Source: Cellulophaga sp. F20128
GTDB taxonomy: Bacteria > Bacteroidota > Bacteroidia > Flavobacteriales > Flavobacteriaceae
Direction: 5' to 3'
NCBI RefSeq assembly: GCF_023015805.1
Contig: NZ_JALKBA010000011.1
Coordinates: 62,001-126,000, forward strand
DNA: 64,000 nt
Shown one piece after another: positions 8,956 through 18,983 of the stretch. A program made the position numbers and the translations under genes. Every line of letters starts with the position of its first letter. Position 1 is the stretch's first letter. The notes below the pieces were generated by a model. It did not search any database. It saw only the letters and a list, made by a program, of their open reading frames with translations, and had not been told where the DNA came from.

Positions 8956-10017
8956 TTAAACTTTGTAGTAAGCAAAAGATTCTCTTAATAAATCTTCAGA
9001 AACGATTACATCTATTTGGCATTCACCAATTGTTTTTAGCAGCACAAAATTAATATTGCCATGTGAATTTTTTTTGTCAAACTTTAAAAGACTTAGAATA
9101 TTAGTTATGTCTTCATCGTTAAAAGAGACTTTCCCGTATCTATTAATAAAGGTGGTTTTTATGTTTTCTAGCTGTGTGTCTGCTAGTCCCGTTAGCTTGT
9201 TGCTTAAAAAACCTTCCAATACCATTCCTACGGCAATAGCTTCCCCATGCAATAGTGTATTGTGGGTTTTGCTTTCTAAAAAATAGGACTCTATGGCATG
9301 ACCTAGAGTATGACCGAAATTTAATATTTTTCGGAGGTTTTGTTCTGTTGGATCTTGAATTACAACTTCGTTTTTTAGCAATACTGAATCATAGATGAAG
9401 GCATCTAAGTTGGTGAGGTCTGAAACTAAGTTGAGTTCATTCCAGTATTTTTTATCACGGATTAAACCGTGTTTCAACATTTCGGCAAAGCCACTTTGCA
9501 TTTGCCGTGATTCAAGGGTTTGTAAAAAAGAGCTTATGATGAGTACCATTTCTGGCTGGTTGATAACCCCAACTTGATTTTTTATACTACCCAAGTCAAC
9601 CCCTGTTTTTCCGCCTACAGAAGCATCGACCATAGAGAGTAGGGTGGTAGGGACATTTATGAATGCAATACCTCTTTTATAGGTAGAAGCAACAAAGCCG
9701 CCTAGGTCTGTAACAACACCACCTCCTAAATTAATAATCAAGCTTTTTCTATCCGCATCTAATTCAGACAAAGCATACCAGACTTGCGTGCAGGTTTCTA
9801 TGTTTTTGTTTATTTCGCCTTCTTCAATTTCAATAATTTCAAAATCATAATCCCCAGAAATCTGTGCCATAAAACTAGGCAAACAGTTTTGGTGTGTATT
9901 TTCATCAACCAGGATAAATACTTTAGAGTAATTCGATTTTTCTAAGTGGATGTTAAGTTCTGAATATGCTTTTTCGTTAAAATGAATCGCATAGGTATCA
10001 GATAAAATGGACTGCAT
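8956..10017 (-). CDS. aroB: 3-dehydroquinate synthase
   Basis: This is the second enzyme of the shikimate pathway, converting DAHP to 3-dehydroquinate with NAD and a divalent metal. The 353-aa length is normal. Motifs seen are GGGVVTDLGGFVASTYKRG (NAD-binding region, about 95-115), PTTLLSMVDASVGGKTGVD (about 122-140) and NFGHTLGHAIE (metal-binding histidines, about 233-243). It is divergent from the proline dehydrogenase gene across 95 bp. Confidence 0.96.
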   Translation of the reverse strand: MQSILSDTYAIHFNEKAYSELNIHLEKSNYSKVFILVDENTHQNCLPSFMAQISGDYDFEIIEIEEGEINKNIETCTQVWYALSELDADRKSLIINLGGGVVTDLGGFVASTYKRGIAFINVPTTLLSMVDASVGGKTGVDLGSIKNQVGVINQPEMVLIISSFLQTLESRQMQSGFAEMLKHGLIRDKKYWNELNLVSDLTNLDAFIYDSVLLKNEVVIQDPTEQNLRKILNFGHTLGHAIESYFLESKTHNTLLHGEAIAVGMVLEGFLSNKLTGLADTQLENIKTTFINRYGKVSFNDEDITNILSLLKFDKKNSHGNINFVLLKTIGECQIDVIVSEDLLRESFAYYKV

Positions 10018-10082
10018 AAATATTATTTTAGTTCACACAAAATAAAGACATATTTTAGTGATTAGAATACAAAATCTGTAAT

Positions 10083-10090
10083 TATATTTG
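10083..10090 (+). promoter_or_regulatory. -7 promoter box (TATATTTG) of proline dehydrogenase
   Basis: This is a perfect TAnnTTTG match 22 bp upstream of the ATG in the aroB/PRODH divergent gap. Confidence 0.45.
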
Positions 10091-10112
10091 CCGCTTTACG
10101 AAATTAATAAAA

Positions 10113-11282
10113 ATGAAACAAATTTTTGAAAATACAGCAACTGCTTTTGCATTAAAATCGGATTCGGAATTAGAGCGAGCGTATTTTTTGTTCAAATTAA
10201 TTGCTAACGAACCCTTGGTTCGCATTGGGACTGCAGTTACAAATTTTGCAATTAAAGCGCATTTGCCAGTGGAACGCTTAATAAGAGCTACTGTTTTTGA
10301 TCACTTTTGTGGTGGAGTGAGTGAGGAAGATTGTTTGGGGGTTATTGAACGAATGTATGAGAAGAAGGTGAGTACCATTCTTGATTATTCGGTAGAAGGT
10401 AAGGAAGTGGAAAAGCAGTTTGACCTAGCACTTGAAAAAATTCTAAATGTATTAAATTTTGTAAAGGAGAAAGAATCAATTCCTTTAGCGGTGTTTAAGC
10501 CAACTGGTTTTGGACGGTTTGCACTTTTTGTAAAAGTAGGAGAGGGTAAAGAGCTTACAGAAGAAGAGCAATTAGAATGGGATAGAGTAGTAGCTAGGTT
10601 TGATAAGGTTTGTAAAAAAGCATTTGATTTAGATGTGGCATTATTGGTTGATGGTGAGGAGAGTTGGATGCAAGACGCTGCAGATAATTTGTGTGCAGAA
10701 ATGATGAGCAAATACAATAAGAAAAAAGTTATAGTTTGTAATACTTTACAGATGTATCGGTGGGATCGGATGGACTATCTAAAAAAACTACATCAACAAG
10801 CCAAGGAGGAAGGATTTAAAATTGGGATGAAAGTGGTGCGTGGTGCTTATATGGAAAAAGAGAATGAAAGGGCCGAAGAAAAAGGGTACCCTACGCCAAT
10901 ATGTGAGTCTAAGTCGGCTACAGACCAAAATTTTGATGCTGCTATTGGGTATATCGTTGCTCATTTAGATGATTTTTTACTTTTTATGGGTACCCATAAT
11001 GAGAACAGCTGCTATGGGTTAATGGCCTTAATGGAGGAGACCAATATAGATAGAACTGATGATCGTATCTGGTTTGGGCAGTTGTTTGGAATGAGTGATC
11101 ATATTTCTTTTAATCTTGCAGATCAAGGCTATAACGTTGCAAAATATTTGCCTTTTGGACCTGTGAGAGATGTTATGCCGTATTTAATCCGTAGGGCTGA
11201 GGAGAATACCTCTGTAGCCGGACAAACCACAAGAGAGTTGTCGTTATTGAAAGCGGAGCGAATTCGAAGAAAAATTAATTAA
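10113..11282 (+). CDS. Proline dehydrogenase
   Basis: This 389-aa stand-alone FAD enzyme oxidises L-proline to pyrroline-5-carboxylate. Characteristic motifs are KVVRGAYMEKE (substrate/FAD-binding barrel strand, about 246), FMGTHNE (about 288), FGQLFGMSD (about 323) and the C-terminal YLIRRAEEN, whose arginines bind the proline carboxylate. The monofunctional form is usual in Bacteroidota, where P5C dehydrogenase is encoded elsewhere. A terminator follows directly, so it is monocistronic. Confidence 0.95.
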   Translation: MKQIFENTATAFALKSDSELERAYFLFKLIANEPLVRIGTAVTNFAIKAHLPVERLIRATVFDHFCGGVSEEDCLGVIERMYEKKVSTILDYSVEGKEVEKQFDLALEKILNVLNFVKEKESIPLAVFKPTGFGRFALFVKVGEGKELTEEEQLEWDRVVARFDKVCKKAFDLDVALLVDGEESWMQDAADNLCAEMMSKYNKKKVIVCNTLQMYRWDRMDYLKKLHQQAKEEGFKIGMKVVRGAYMEKENERAEEKGYPTPICESKSATDQNFDAAIGYIVAHLDDFLLFMGTHNENSCYGLMALMEETNIDRTDDRIWFGQLFGMSDHISFNLADQGYNVAKYLPFGPVRDVMPYLIRRAEENTSVAGQTTRELSLLKAERIRRKIN

Positions 11283-11285
11283 ATT

Positions 11286-11316
11286 AAAAGGTGATTCCTT
11301 ATAATCACCTTTTTTT
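11286..11316 (+). terminator. Rho-independent terminator after proline dehydrogenase
   Basis: An 11-bp stem (AAAAGGTGATT / AATCACCTTTT) with loop CCTTAT and a run of T residues lies just after the stop codon. The A-rich 5' arm makes it potentially active on the opposite strand too, for the convergent ald unit. Confidence 0.85.
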
Positions 11317-11330
11317 ATTCTCTTTGGCCT

Positions 11331-11717
11331 TTATTGGGGTATGCTGATATTTTTTACAACCACCTTGGCGTTGCAGTTGGTAACTGTTAAAACAGCCTCT
11401 TTTTCTTTGAGATAACCTTCAATTTTATATGTTTTACAAGGGGTAGACTTGGTGTCACTATTTTTAAAATCGATATCTCCTTCAGTTAAAAAATAGGCAA
11501 TTGCCGTAGAATCTAATGATTTGTTGGCGAAAAGTACTTTTATCTCATCAGAATAGGACAGTGGCTTGGAGCGCAAATCTTTTAAAACTCGGCAATTGGG
11601 GAAGTAACAGAATTCTGATCCAGTTTCTTCGGATTTCTTTTTTAGGAAAAAAGTTAAAAATACAATTCCGATAGATAGTCCAATCATGTACCATCCTAAT
11701 CGTTTGATAAACGCCAT
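11331..11717 (-). CDS. Membrane-anchored hypothetical protein (DUF4258-like) downstream of ald
   Basis: This 128-aa protein has one N-terminal membrane segment (about 8-26) and an extracytoplasmic domain with conserved RVLKDLRSK, TEGDIDFKNSDT and PCKTY motifs. Flavobacterial proteins of this type are often assigned to DUF4258 and sit directly behind alanine dehydrogenase, as here (3-bp gap). Three cysteines in the exported part could form disulfides. Function unknown. Confidence 0.7.
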   Translation of the reverse strand: MAFIKRLGWYMIGLSIGIVFLTFFLKKKSEETGSEFCYFPNCRVLKDLRSKPLSYSDEIKVLFANKSLDSTAIAYFLTEGDIDFKNSDTKSTPCKTYKIEGYLKEKEAVLTVTNCNAKVVVKNISIPQ

Positions 11718-11720
11718 AAA

Positions 11721-12920
11721 TTAAAAAATTAAAAAATTGATATCACTGTACTGCAGGTCGTACCATTCGCCTACAGATTTGTTGGTTAAAATTCCGTGGT
11801 ACATGTATAGGCCGTTGCGCAAGCCTTTGTCAAATCGCAAAGCGTTTTCCATTCCGCCATCCTCACCAATCTTTAATAAATACGGAGTAAAGATATTGCT
11901 AATAGAAATGGATGAAGTTTTAGGGTAGCGCGAAGGGATGTTAGGAACCCCGTAGTGCACTACGCCGTGTTTTGTAATGGTTGGTTTTTTATGTGTTGTA
12001 AGTTCAGATGTTTCAAAACATCCGCCAGTGTCTATACTTACATCTATGATTACAGCATCTTTTTTCATATTCTCTACCATTGTCTCCGTAACAATAATGG
12101 GTGCTCTATCCTTACCGCGAACCGCGCCAATAGCGACATCACATCTTTTTAGCGACTTTAGAAGGTTTTTAGGTTGCAAGGTAGAGGTATAGACCGTTTG
12201 TTTTAAGAGGGTCTGTATTTGACGTAGTTTTGTGATAGAATTATCAAATATTTTTACGTTTGCACCAAGGCCAATAGCAGATCTTGCTGCAAATTCTCCA
12301 ACCGTTCCGGCACCTATAATAACAACTTCTACTGGAGGAACGCCACTTATATTGCCAAACATTAAGCCATTGCCATTATTTGTAGTTGCCATTATTTCTG
12401 CTGCAATTAAAACTGAGGATATGCCGGCAATTTCACTAAGCGACCGTACTGCAGGATATTTTCCGTCTTCATCCTGTATGTATTCAAAAGCAATAGCTGT
12501 AATTCTCTTTTTTGCTAATCCTTCAAAATACTTTTTTGATTGTGTTTTTATCTGCAAAGCAGAGATTATCGTGGTTTGTGGGTTCAGCAGTTGCACCTCA
12601 GAAAGCGTGGGTGGTTCTACCTTTAAAATTATGGGGCACGAAAATACTTTTTTTGTGTCTTTGGTTACTTCGCCTCCAGCATTGGTATAATCAAGGTCTG
12701 AAAAATTTGCTCCCTCTCCAGCGCCAGATTCAATAAGAACTCTATGGCCATTGCAAGTTAGTGCGTTAACGGCATCGGGTGTTAGACATACTCTTTTTTC
12801 GAGAGATTGGTTTTCTTTTAAGATTCCAATAAATAGTTCTCCCTTCTTTCTTAGAATCTCTAGCTTTTCTTCTTGGGGTAATAATTGGTATTTGCTAAAA
12901 GGTGAAGAAGGCTGATTCAT
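11721..12920 (-). CDS. ald: Alanine dehydrogenase
   Basis: This 399-aa NAD-dependent enzyme of the alanine dehydrogenase/PNT family interconverts alanine with pyruvate and ammonia. The N-terminal substrate domain has GILKENQSLEKRVCLTPDAV (about 32-51), and the Rossmann motif is VVIIGAGTVGEFAARSA (about 198-214). The N-terminal 25-residue extension with a Pro/Ser-rich start is typical of the flavobacterial form. It is co-transcribed with the small membrane protein behind it. A transhydrogenase alpha-subunit alternative is less likely because the NADP/proton domains are absent. Confidence 0.92.
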   Translation of the reverse strand: MNQPSSPFSKYQLLPQEEKLEILRKKGELFIGILKENQSLEKRVCLTPDAVNALTCNGHRVLIESGAGEGANFSDLDYTNAGGEVTKDTKKVFSCPIILKVEPPTLSEVQLLNPQTTIISALQIKTQSKKYFEGLAKKRITAIAFEYIQDEDGKYPAVRSLSEIAGISSVLIAAEIMATTNNGNGLMFGNISGVPPVEVVIIGAGTVGEFAARSAIGLGANVKIFDNSITKLRQIQTLLKQTVYTSTLQPKNLLKSLKRCDVAIGAVRGKDRAPIIVTETMVENMKKDAVIIDVSIDTGGCFETSELTTHKKPTITKHGVVHYGVPNIPSRYPKTSSISISNIFTPYLLKIGEDGGMENALRFDKGLRNGLYMYHGILTNKSVGEWYDLQYSDINFLIF

Positions 12921-13016
12921 TAGTGTTTTAATTTGTTGGTATAACGACCAAAATTACAATTTTATTTTTAAAACTAAAGGCTGTTTTATTTTTAGAAATA
13001 TTCTAGTTTGTTGAAA

Positions 13017-13427
13017 TTACAAGATGTTGATTTTTCGCTCTTTATCACTGACAACTTCAAGTTTAATATTGGTTCTGTTGTCTGGCAGAAAAGAACTAAT
13101 TTTTTCTGGCCATTCTATAAACACCCATTTGCCTGCATAAAAATAATCTTCCACACCTATGTCTAGCGCTTCCATCTCATCTTCTAATCGGTAAAAATCA
13201 AAATGATAGGCAATGGTTTTGTTGGTTTTATCTTGATATTCATTTACAATTCCAAAACTGGGACTAGAGGTGTCTCCTATAGCACCTAGTTCTGCTACAA
13301 TCGCTTTTATAAGTGTTGTTTTTCCTGCACCCATACCCCCGTAAAAACAAAGGGTTTTTGTCGGGGCATTTTGTATAATTTCTTTAGCTAGATCCTTTAG
13401 TTCGCGGTACGTAAAAGTTTTATTCAT
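13017..13427 (-). CDS. tsaE: tRNA threonylcarbamoyladenosine biosynthesis ATPase
   Basis: TsaE (YjeE) is the P-loop ATPase that drives the TsaBD complex in making t6A37 on ANN-decoding tRNAs. The 136-aa length is normal; the Walker A is GGMGAGKTT (about 30-38), and the conserved IEWPEK follows near the C-terminus. It lies between porX (upstream on the same strand, 107-bp gap) and ald, a common flavobacterial order. Confidence 0.94.
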   Translation of the reverse strand: MNKTFTYRELKDLAKEIIQNAPTKTLCFYGGMGAGKTTLIKAIVAELGAIGDTSSPSFGIVNEYQDKTNKTIAYHFDFYRLEDEMEALDIGVEDYFYAGKWVFIEWPEKISSFLPDNRTNIKLEVVSDKERKINIL

Positions 13428-13534
13428 TGGGTAAATGACGGATTGAAATGAATTTTTTACAAAGATAAAAATTACAGCTTTCTTTTGGTGTTTTTTTAGG
13501 TGGGAATTAAAGTAAATAATTCAATAAGAATAGG

Positions 13535-15079
13535 CTACCTAGGTTCTAAAACGACAAAGGGTATTATCATTTCTTCCAAGGAAACCCCTCCGTGTTGATA
13601 GGTATTTCTGTAGTAGGTAACATAGTGATTGTAGTTGTTTGGATAAGCGAAAAACAAATCGTTCTTAGCAAAGATAAAAGAGCTACTCATATTTATTGTT
13701 GGCAATTGTAAATCTGACGGTTTCTTTGCAGCCAACACATCTTTGTCGTCATAAGAAAGACTTCTTCCAGTCTTGTATCTTAAATTTAAGCTAGTGTCTT
13801 TATCTCCCATTACCTTAGAGGGTTGCTTTACATTTATTGTTCCGTGATCTGTGGTTATTATTAGTTTTTGACCCATAGCCTGTGCCTGTTGTATAATCTC
13901 TAGTAAGGGAGAGTTTTTAAACCAACTTACGGTTAAGGAGCGGTATGCTTTATCGTTACTTGCCAGCTCTTTTATAACTTCCATTTCTGTTTTAGAATGA
14001 GAGAGCATATCTACAAAATTATAAACAATCACCGTAAGGTCATTGTCTTTTTGGGATTTGTAATTTTGTGATAGGTGTTTGCCTTGTTTAAGGCTGCTTA
14101 TCTTGTGGTATTCCCATTTTAAATTGAGCCCAAGTCTTTTTAGTTGTGCACCAAGAAATTTGTCCTCAAACAGATTTTTACCGCCTTCTTCGGTGTCATT
14201 TTTCCACCATTCCGGATGTTTCTTCTCCATTTCAAGCGGAGTTAAGCCAGAGAAAATAGAATTACGTGCATATTGGGTTGCTGTAGGTAAAATGCTAAAA
14301 TAAGGGACTTCCTTTGTTTTTTTGTAGAATGAATTAACAGTACTTTCAAAAGCCAACCATTGATCGTATCGTAAATTGTCTACAACAACTAATAGGGTTG
14401 CTTTGTTTTTTAACTCTGGTTGAATTAAGTTTTTAAAAAGGTTATGCGATAATACGGGAGCATCATCTCCAGAAAACCAATTTGGATAATTCTTGTCTAT
14501 AAATTTACCAAATTGGTTGTTTGCTTCTGTTTTTTGAGATTCTAGTATTTCAAACATACCAGAATCTTCTATTTCTTCCAATTGGAGTTCCCAGTGGATT
14601 AGTTTTTTATACAGATCCGTCCATTCTTCAAAAGAATTTACCATGGATAAATCCATCGCAATTTTACGAAATTCTTGTTGGTAGTTGGAGGTTGTTTTTT
14701 CAGAAATTAACCGCGAATGGTCTAAGCTTTTCTTTAAGCTGAGTAATATCTGGTGTGGATTAACGGGTTTTATAAGGTAATCCGCAATCTTAGAGCCTAT
14801 AGCTTCCTCCATTATAAGTTCCTCTTCACTTTTTGTAATCATTACAACCGGCAGGGTTGTATGTGTTTTTTTAATTTCAGAAAGTGTTTCCAAACCACTA
14901 ATACCGGGCATATTTTCATCCAAAAAAACAATATCTACTTTGGTGTTTTCTAGCTCTTCCAATGCTTCTCTTCCGCTTTTGCAGGTGACCACTTGGTAAT
15001 TTTTCTTTTCTAGAAAAATAATATGAGGTTTTAGTAAATCTATTTCATCATCTACCCAAAGTATTGTTATTTTATTCAT
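13535..15079 (-). CDS. porX: PorX: response regulator with PglZ domain, type IX secretion regulator
   Basis: This 514-aa protein has an N-terminal receiver domain (about 3-120; phosphoacceptor D54 in VFLDENMPG, conserved T/K switch residues MITKSEEE) and a C-terminal PglZ alkaline-phosphatase-like domain (about 200-514; LLVVVDNLRYDQW near 230 and ITTDHGT near 410). This fusion is the hallmark of PorX, which with PorY and SigP controls type IX secretion genes and hydrolyses cyclic oligonucleotides. The partner kinase PorY is not adjacent. Its presence implies a T9SS in this organism. Confidence 0.93.
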   Translation of the reverse strand: MNKITILWVDDEIDLLKPHIIFLEKKNYQVVTCKSGREALEELENTKVDIVFLDENMPGISGLETLSEIKKTHTTLPVVMITKSEEELIMEEAIGSKIADYLIKPVNPHQILLSLKKSLDHSRLISEKTTSNYQQEFRKIAMDLSMVNSFEEWTDLYKKLIHWELQLEEIEDSGMFEILESQKTEANNQFGKFIDKNYPNWFSGDDAPVLSHNLFKNLIQPELKNKATLLVVVDNLRYDQWLAFESTVNSFYKKTKEVPYFSILPTATQYARNSIFSGLTPLEMEKKHPEWWKNDTEEGGKNLFEDKFLGAQLKRLGLNLKWEYHKISSLKQGKHLSQNYKSQKDNDLTVIVYNFVDMLSHSKTEMEVIKELASNDKAYRSLTVSWFKNSPLLEIIQQAQAMGQKLIITTDHGTINVKQPSKVMGDKDTSLNLRYKTGRSLSYDDKDVLAAKKPSDLQLPTINMSSSFIFAKNDLFFAYPNNYNHYVTYYRNTYQHGGVSLEEMIIPFVVLEPR

Positions 15080-15119
15080 TTAGTACCTATATTTGTGATT
15101 GTAAAGAAAGAAGATTTTG

Positions 15120-16349
15120 GTGAAATCTAATAAACTTAAAATATTCAATGATCCAATTTACGGATTTATTGGCATTCCTAGTACTCTAATTTTTGATATT
15201 ATTGCGCATCCTTATTTCCAGAGATTGCGAAGGATTTCTCAAATGGGGCTCTCTTATTTGGTGTACCCTGGGGCGCATCACACAAGGTTTCAGCATGCTT
15301 TGGGTAGTATGCATTTAATGACGCAAGCGGTTCAAATACTTCGTTTCAAGGGAGTTGTAATTTCTGAAGAGGAAGAGCAGGGACTTTTATGTGCTATTTT
15401 ATTGCATGATATTGGACACGGACCTTTTTCACATGCTATGGAGCGTACCATTGTAGAAGGGGTAGATCATGAGGCGATTTCGCTGGTTTTTATGGAGGAG
15501 TTAAATAAGAAATTTAACGGAAGTTTAACTATTGCGATTTCTATTTTTAAAAGGGAACACCCTAAGAAATTTCTAAATGAACTGGTATCTAGTCAGTTAG
15601 ATATGGATCGGTTAGACTACCTAAAGCGTGATAGTTTTTATACCGGTGTTGCAGAGGGGAATATTAACGCCGAACGTCTCATAACGATGTTGAATGTTGT
15701 GGATGGTTGTTTGGTCATTGAAGAGAAGGGAATTTATTCTGTTGAAAAATTTCTAATGGCGCGTCGCTTTATGTATTGGCAGGTGTACCTGCATAAAACG
15801 GGCTTGGTTGCGGAACAATTACTAATAAAAACCCTACAGCGGGCAAAACTTCTAATAAGTCAAGGGGAGTCTGTTTACTGTAGTTCCACCTTAAGCTATT
15901 TTGTAAACACCAAAGTTTCATTGAAAGATTTTACGGGAGATGTGATCCAAAAATTTGCATTGTTAGACGATGTAGATATTATGTCTGCCGTTAAGGAATG
16001 GCAAAATCATCCTGATTTTGTATTGTCTTCCTTGAGTAAAATGATATTGAATAGAGAATTGCTACATATTAAATTGAAGAAAAAACCTGTAGCCAGTACT
16101 AAGTTTAACAAAGAATTTAAAAGATGCAAAGAAAAATATAGACTAACAGATGCTGAAACTGAATATTTTGTTTTTACAGGAGAAATAGAAAATACAGCAT
16201 ACAATCAACTAAAACAACCAATTAAAGTATTGCGAGACAACGGAAAAATTTCAGATGTTTCTAGAATTTCAGATCAATTAAATAGTAAAACCTTAGGGAA
16301 GACTGTGACAAAGTACTATGTATGTTATCCAAAAGATACTAATTTCTAG
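15120..16349 (+). CDS. HD-domain phosphohydrolase (dNTPase-like)
   Basis: This protein of about 409 aa has a full HD-domain metal site: HTRFQHALG (first His), LLHDIGHGPFSHAME (HD pair) and DMDRLDYLKRD (distal Asp). It resembles SAMHD1/dGTPase-like phosphohydrolases in bacteria; the true substrate is unknown. The start is a non-ATG codon: TTG at 15117 or GTG at 15120. GTG was chosen as more usual. It is divergent from porX across about 40 bp, so the two share a very small promoter region. Confidence 0.85.
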   Translation: MKSNKLKIFNDPIYGFIGIPSTLIFDIIAHPYFQRLRRISQMGLSYLVYPGAHHTRFQHALGSMHLMTQAVQILRFKGVVISEEEEQGLLCAILLHDIGHGPFSHAMERTIVEGVDHEAISLVFMEELNKKFNGSLTIAISIFKREHPKKFLNELVSSQLDMDRLDYLKRDSFYTGVAEGNINAERLITMLNVVDGCLVIEEKGIYSVEKFLMARRFMYWQVYLHKTGLVAEQLLIKTLQRAKLLISQGESVYCSSTLSYFVNTKVSLKDFTGDVIQKFALLDDVDIMSAVKEWQNHPDFVLSSLSKMILNRELLHIKLKKKPVASTKFNKEFKRCKEKYRLTDAETEYFVFTGEIENTAYNQLKQPIKVLRDNGKISDVSRISDQLNSKTLGKTVTKYYVCYPKDTNF

Positions 16350-16468
16350 TCTATTTTGTGTGTGGATGTATAGCTTAGCGGTGAAGTTTAGCTGATGTTG
16401 GATAAAAAATGTACATTTAATGATGTTATTGTGTTTAACTAAACTCAAAAATATTTCACTATTTTTCT

Positions 16469-16476
16469 TACTTTTG
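16469..16476 (+). promoter_or_regulatory. -7 promoter box (TACTTTTG) before the lpx operon
   Basis: This TAnnTTTG match lies in the 215-bp gap before lpxD, 87 bp from the start codon. It would give a leader of about 80 nt for the lpxD-lpxC/fabZ-lpxA operon. Confidence 0.4.
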
Positions 16477-16563
16477 TCGGCATGAAGAGTAAAACCATTT
16501 AAACTTTCGGTTTTTAAAAAAAATTGTTAGAGATAAAATTCCCTAAAAATAAATTAATAAAAC

Positions 16564-17589
16564 GTGAAGTTTACAGCTAGTCAGATTGCAGGTATTTTAG
16601 AAGGAGAAGTTCAGGGTGATCCTGAAATTGCTGTAGATACACTTGCAAAAATTGAAGAGGGCAAGGCAGGGTCACTAACATTCTTGTCAAATCCAAAGTA
16701 CACCCCTTATTTATATACAACAGAAGCTTCTATAACAATAGTTAACAAGGACTTTGTTCCTGAAAAAGAGTATTCTACCACCTTGATCAAGGTGATAGAC
16801 GCGTACCAATCTTTCTCAAAATTACTAACCTACTATGATCGGGCAAAGAGTAATAAAATTGGTATAGAGCAACCGGCACATATTGATGAGACCGTAAAAT
16901 ACGGTTCCGACTTGTATTTGGGAGCATTTTCATATCTTGGAAAAAATGTAATTTTAGGGAACAATGTTAAGATATATCCAAATGTCTACGTTGCCGAAAA
17001 TGTAATTATTGGGGACAATGTAATCTTGTATTCTGGAGCAAAAATAGGTTCTGATTCGGTAATTGGTAACAATTGTGTGATTCATTACGGGGTTGTTGTA
17101 GGTTCGGATGGTTTTGGTTTTTCGCCAACAGAAAAAGGGACATTTACTAAAATTCCCCAAATCGGTAATGTAATTTTGGAAGAAGATGTAGATGTGGGAG
17201 CAGGTACTACAATAGATAGAGCAACTATGGGTTCTACTATCATTAGAAAAGGAGTTAAATTAGACAACCAAATACAAATTGCTCACAATGTGGAAATTGG
17301 TGAAAATACGGTCATTGCTGCTCAGACAGGAATTGCGGGTTCTTCCAAAATCGGAAAAAATTGCATGATAGGAGGACAAGTAGGTATTGTTGGTCATATA
17401 ATAATTGGTGATAATGTACGAATCCAAGCGCAAGCGGGTATAGGTAGAAATGTTAAAGATGGAGAAGTACTACAAGGATCGCCAGCTTTTAACTATGGTG
17501 ATTTTAATAAATCCTATGTGCATTTTAAAAATTTACCTAAAATAGTGAACGGAATAAATAACATTGAAAAGAAATTTGATGGAGAATAA
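16564..17589 (+). CDS. lpxD: UDP-3-O-acylglucosamine N-acyltransferase
   Basis: This enzyme adds the N-linked hydroxyacyl chain in lipid A synthesis, 341 aa. An N-terminal uridine-binding domain (1-100) is followed by left-handed beta-helix hexapeptide repeats (about 105-320) and a short C-terminal helix. The catalytic His is in IAHNVEIGENT (about 239). The start codon is GTG at 16564. It overlaps lpxC-fabZ by 11 bp at its 3' end, so the two are translationally coupled. Confidence 0.96.
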   Translation: MKFTASQIAGILEGEVQGDPEIAVDTLAKIEEGKAGSLTFLSNPKYTPYLYTTEASITIVNKDFVPEKEYSTTLIKVIDAYQSFSKLLTYYDRAKSNKIGIEQPAHIDETVKYGSDLYLGAFSYLGKNVILGNNVKIYPNVYVAENVIIGDNVILYSGAKIGSDSVIGNNCVIHYGVVVGSDGFGFSPTEKGTFTKIPQIGNVILEEDVDVGAGTTIDRATMGSTIIRKGVKLDNQIQIAHNVEIGENTVIAAQTGIAGSSKIGKNCMIGGQVGIVGHIIIGDNVRIQAQAGIGRNVKDGEVLQGSPAFNYGDFNKSYVHFKNLPKIVNGINNIEKKFDGE

Positions 17590-18982
17590 ATCCAATAATA
17601 AGCAAAGAACCATTGCAAAAGAAATAACCCTAACTGGGGTTGGTTTGCATACAGGTGAAAAAGTAACTATGAAATTCTTGCCAGCAGCTGAAAACTTTGG
17701 TTATGCATTTAAACGCATTGATTTAGAGGGAGAGCCAGTGATAGAGGCTGATGTGAATTATGTAGAAAATACACAGCGCGGTACGAATTTAGAAAAGAAT
17801 GGCGTTAAAATTCAAACTCCAGAACACGTATTGGCTGCCTTGGTGGGACTAGAGATAGACAACGTTTTAATAGAGTTGAATTCACCAGAACTTCCTATTA
17901 TGGATGGTTCGTCTAAATTTTTTGTAGAAGCTTTGGAAAAAGCTGGAATCGTTACACAAGAAGTTGAGCGTGAAGACTATATTATAAAGGATGTTATTTC
18001 ATATAGAGATGAAGAAACAGGAAGTGAAATTACAATTATTCCATCCGAAGAATACCAAGTAACCACAATGGTAGATTTTGGCACCAAAGTTTTGGGAACC
18101 CAAAATGCGACATTATTAACCCTTGCAGATTTTAAGGATGAGATTTCTAAGGCCAGAACTTTTAGTTTTTTACACGAACTAGAAGCATTGTTGGAACATG
18201 GTTTAATAAAAGGCGGAGACCTTAATAATGCTATTGTTTACGTAGATAAGGAAATTTCAGAAAGCACTATGAAGAAGCTTGAAAAGGCTTTTAATAAAGA
18301 GAAATTATCTGTAAAACCAAACGGCATATTAGATAATTTAACCTTACATCAACCCAATGAAGCCGCACGGCACAAGCTATTGGATGTCATTGGTGATTTA
18401 TCTTTAATTGGCACAAGAATTCGTGGTAAAGTTATCGCGAATAAGCCAGGGCATTACGTGAATACGCAATTTGCCAAAAAATTAGCCAAAATAATAAAGG
18501 CAGAGAAAAGAAATAGTGTTCCAAAATACGATCTGAGTTTACCTCCATTGATGGATATTCATCAAATTATGGATATGCTGCCTCATAGACCCCCTTTTTT
18601 ATTAATAGATAGGGTGTTAGAGCTTTCAAAGAATCATGTGGTGGGTATGAAAAATGTAACCATGAATGAACCCTTCTTTGTTGGGCATTTTCCAGGAGCA
18701 CCTGTTATGCCAGGTGTTTTACAAGTGGAGGCAATGGCACAAACCGGAGGAGTTTTGGTCCTTAGTACCGTTCCAGATCCAGAAAATTACCTCACTTTTT
18801 TTATGAAAATAGATAAAGTGAAGTTTAAGCAAAAGGTTTTACCGGGAGATACGTTAATCTTTCACTGTAGCCTTATTACACCAATACGCAGAGGAATATG
18901 TCATATGCAAGCCTACGCTTATGCTAATGATAAATTAGTTTGTGAAGCCGAAATGATGGCGCAAATAGCAAAAAAACAATAG
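17579..18982 (+). CDS. lpxC-fabZ: Bifunctional UDP-3-O-acyl-GlcNAc deacetylase / 3-hydroxyacyl-ACP dehydratase
   Basis: This natural fusion, usual in Bacteroidota, is 467 aa. The N-terminal LpxC (about 1-310) catalyses the committed zinc-dependent deacetylation of lipid A synthesis ([16 protein letters not shown] with zinc His, [10 protein letters not shown]). The C-terminal FabZ (about 320-467) dehydrates 3-hydroxyacyl-ACP ([13 protein letters not shown] with catalytic His, [20 protein letters not shown] with catalytic Glu). The fusion ties the shared 3-hydroxyacyl-ACP pool to one polypeptide. ATG 17579 was chosen over an in-frame TTG at 17564. Confidence 0.96.
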   Translation: MENKSNNKQRTIAKEITLTGVGLHTGEKVTMKFLPAAENFGYAFKRIDLEGEPVIEADVNYVENTQRGTNLEKNGVKIQTPEHVLAALVGLEIDNVLIELNSPELPIMDGSSKFFVEALEKAGIVTQEVEREDYIIKDVISYRDEETGSEITIIPSEEYQVTTMVDFGTKVLGTQNATLLTLADFKDEISKARTFSFLHELEALLEHGLIKGGDLNNAIVYVDKEISESTMKKLEKAFNKEKLSVKPNGILDNLTLHQPNEAARHKLLDVIGDLSLIGTRIRGKVIANKPGHYVNTQFAKKLAKIIKAEKRNSVPKYDLSLPPLMDIHQIMDMLPHRPPFLLIDRVLELSKNHVVGMKNVTMNEPFFVGHFPGAPVMPGVLQVEAMAQTGGVLVLSTVPDPENYLTFFMKIDKVKFKQKVLPGDTLIFHCSLITPIRRGICHMQAYAYANDKLVCEAEMMAQIAKKQ

Positions 18983-18983
18983 G

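Noticed and set aside
12232-12690. Plus-strand ORF of about 150 codons opposite ald
   Set aside because: It is antisense to the Rossmann domain of alanine dehydrogenase; no independent support.
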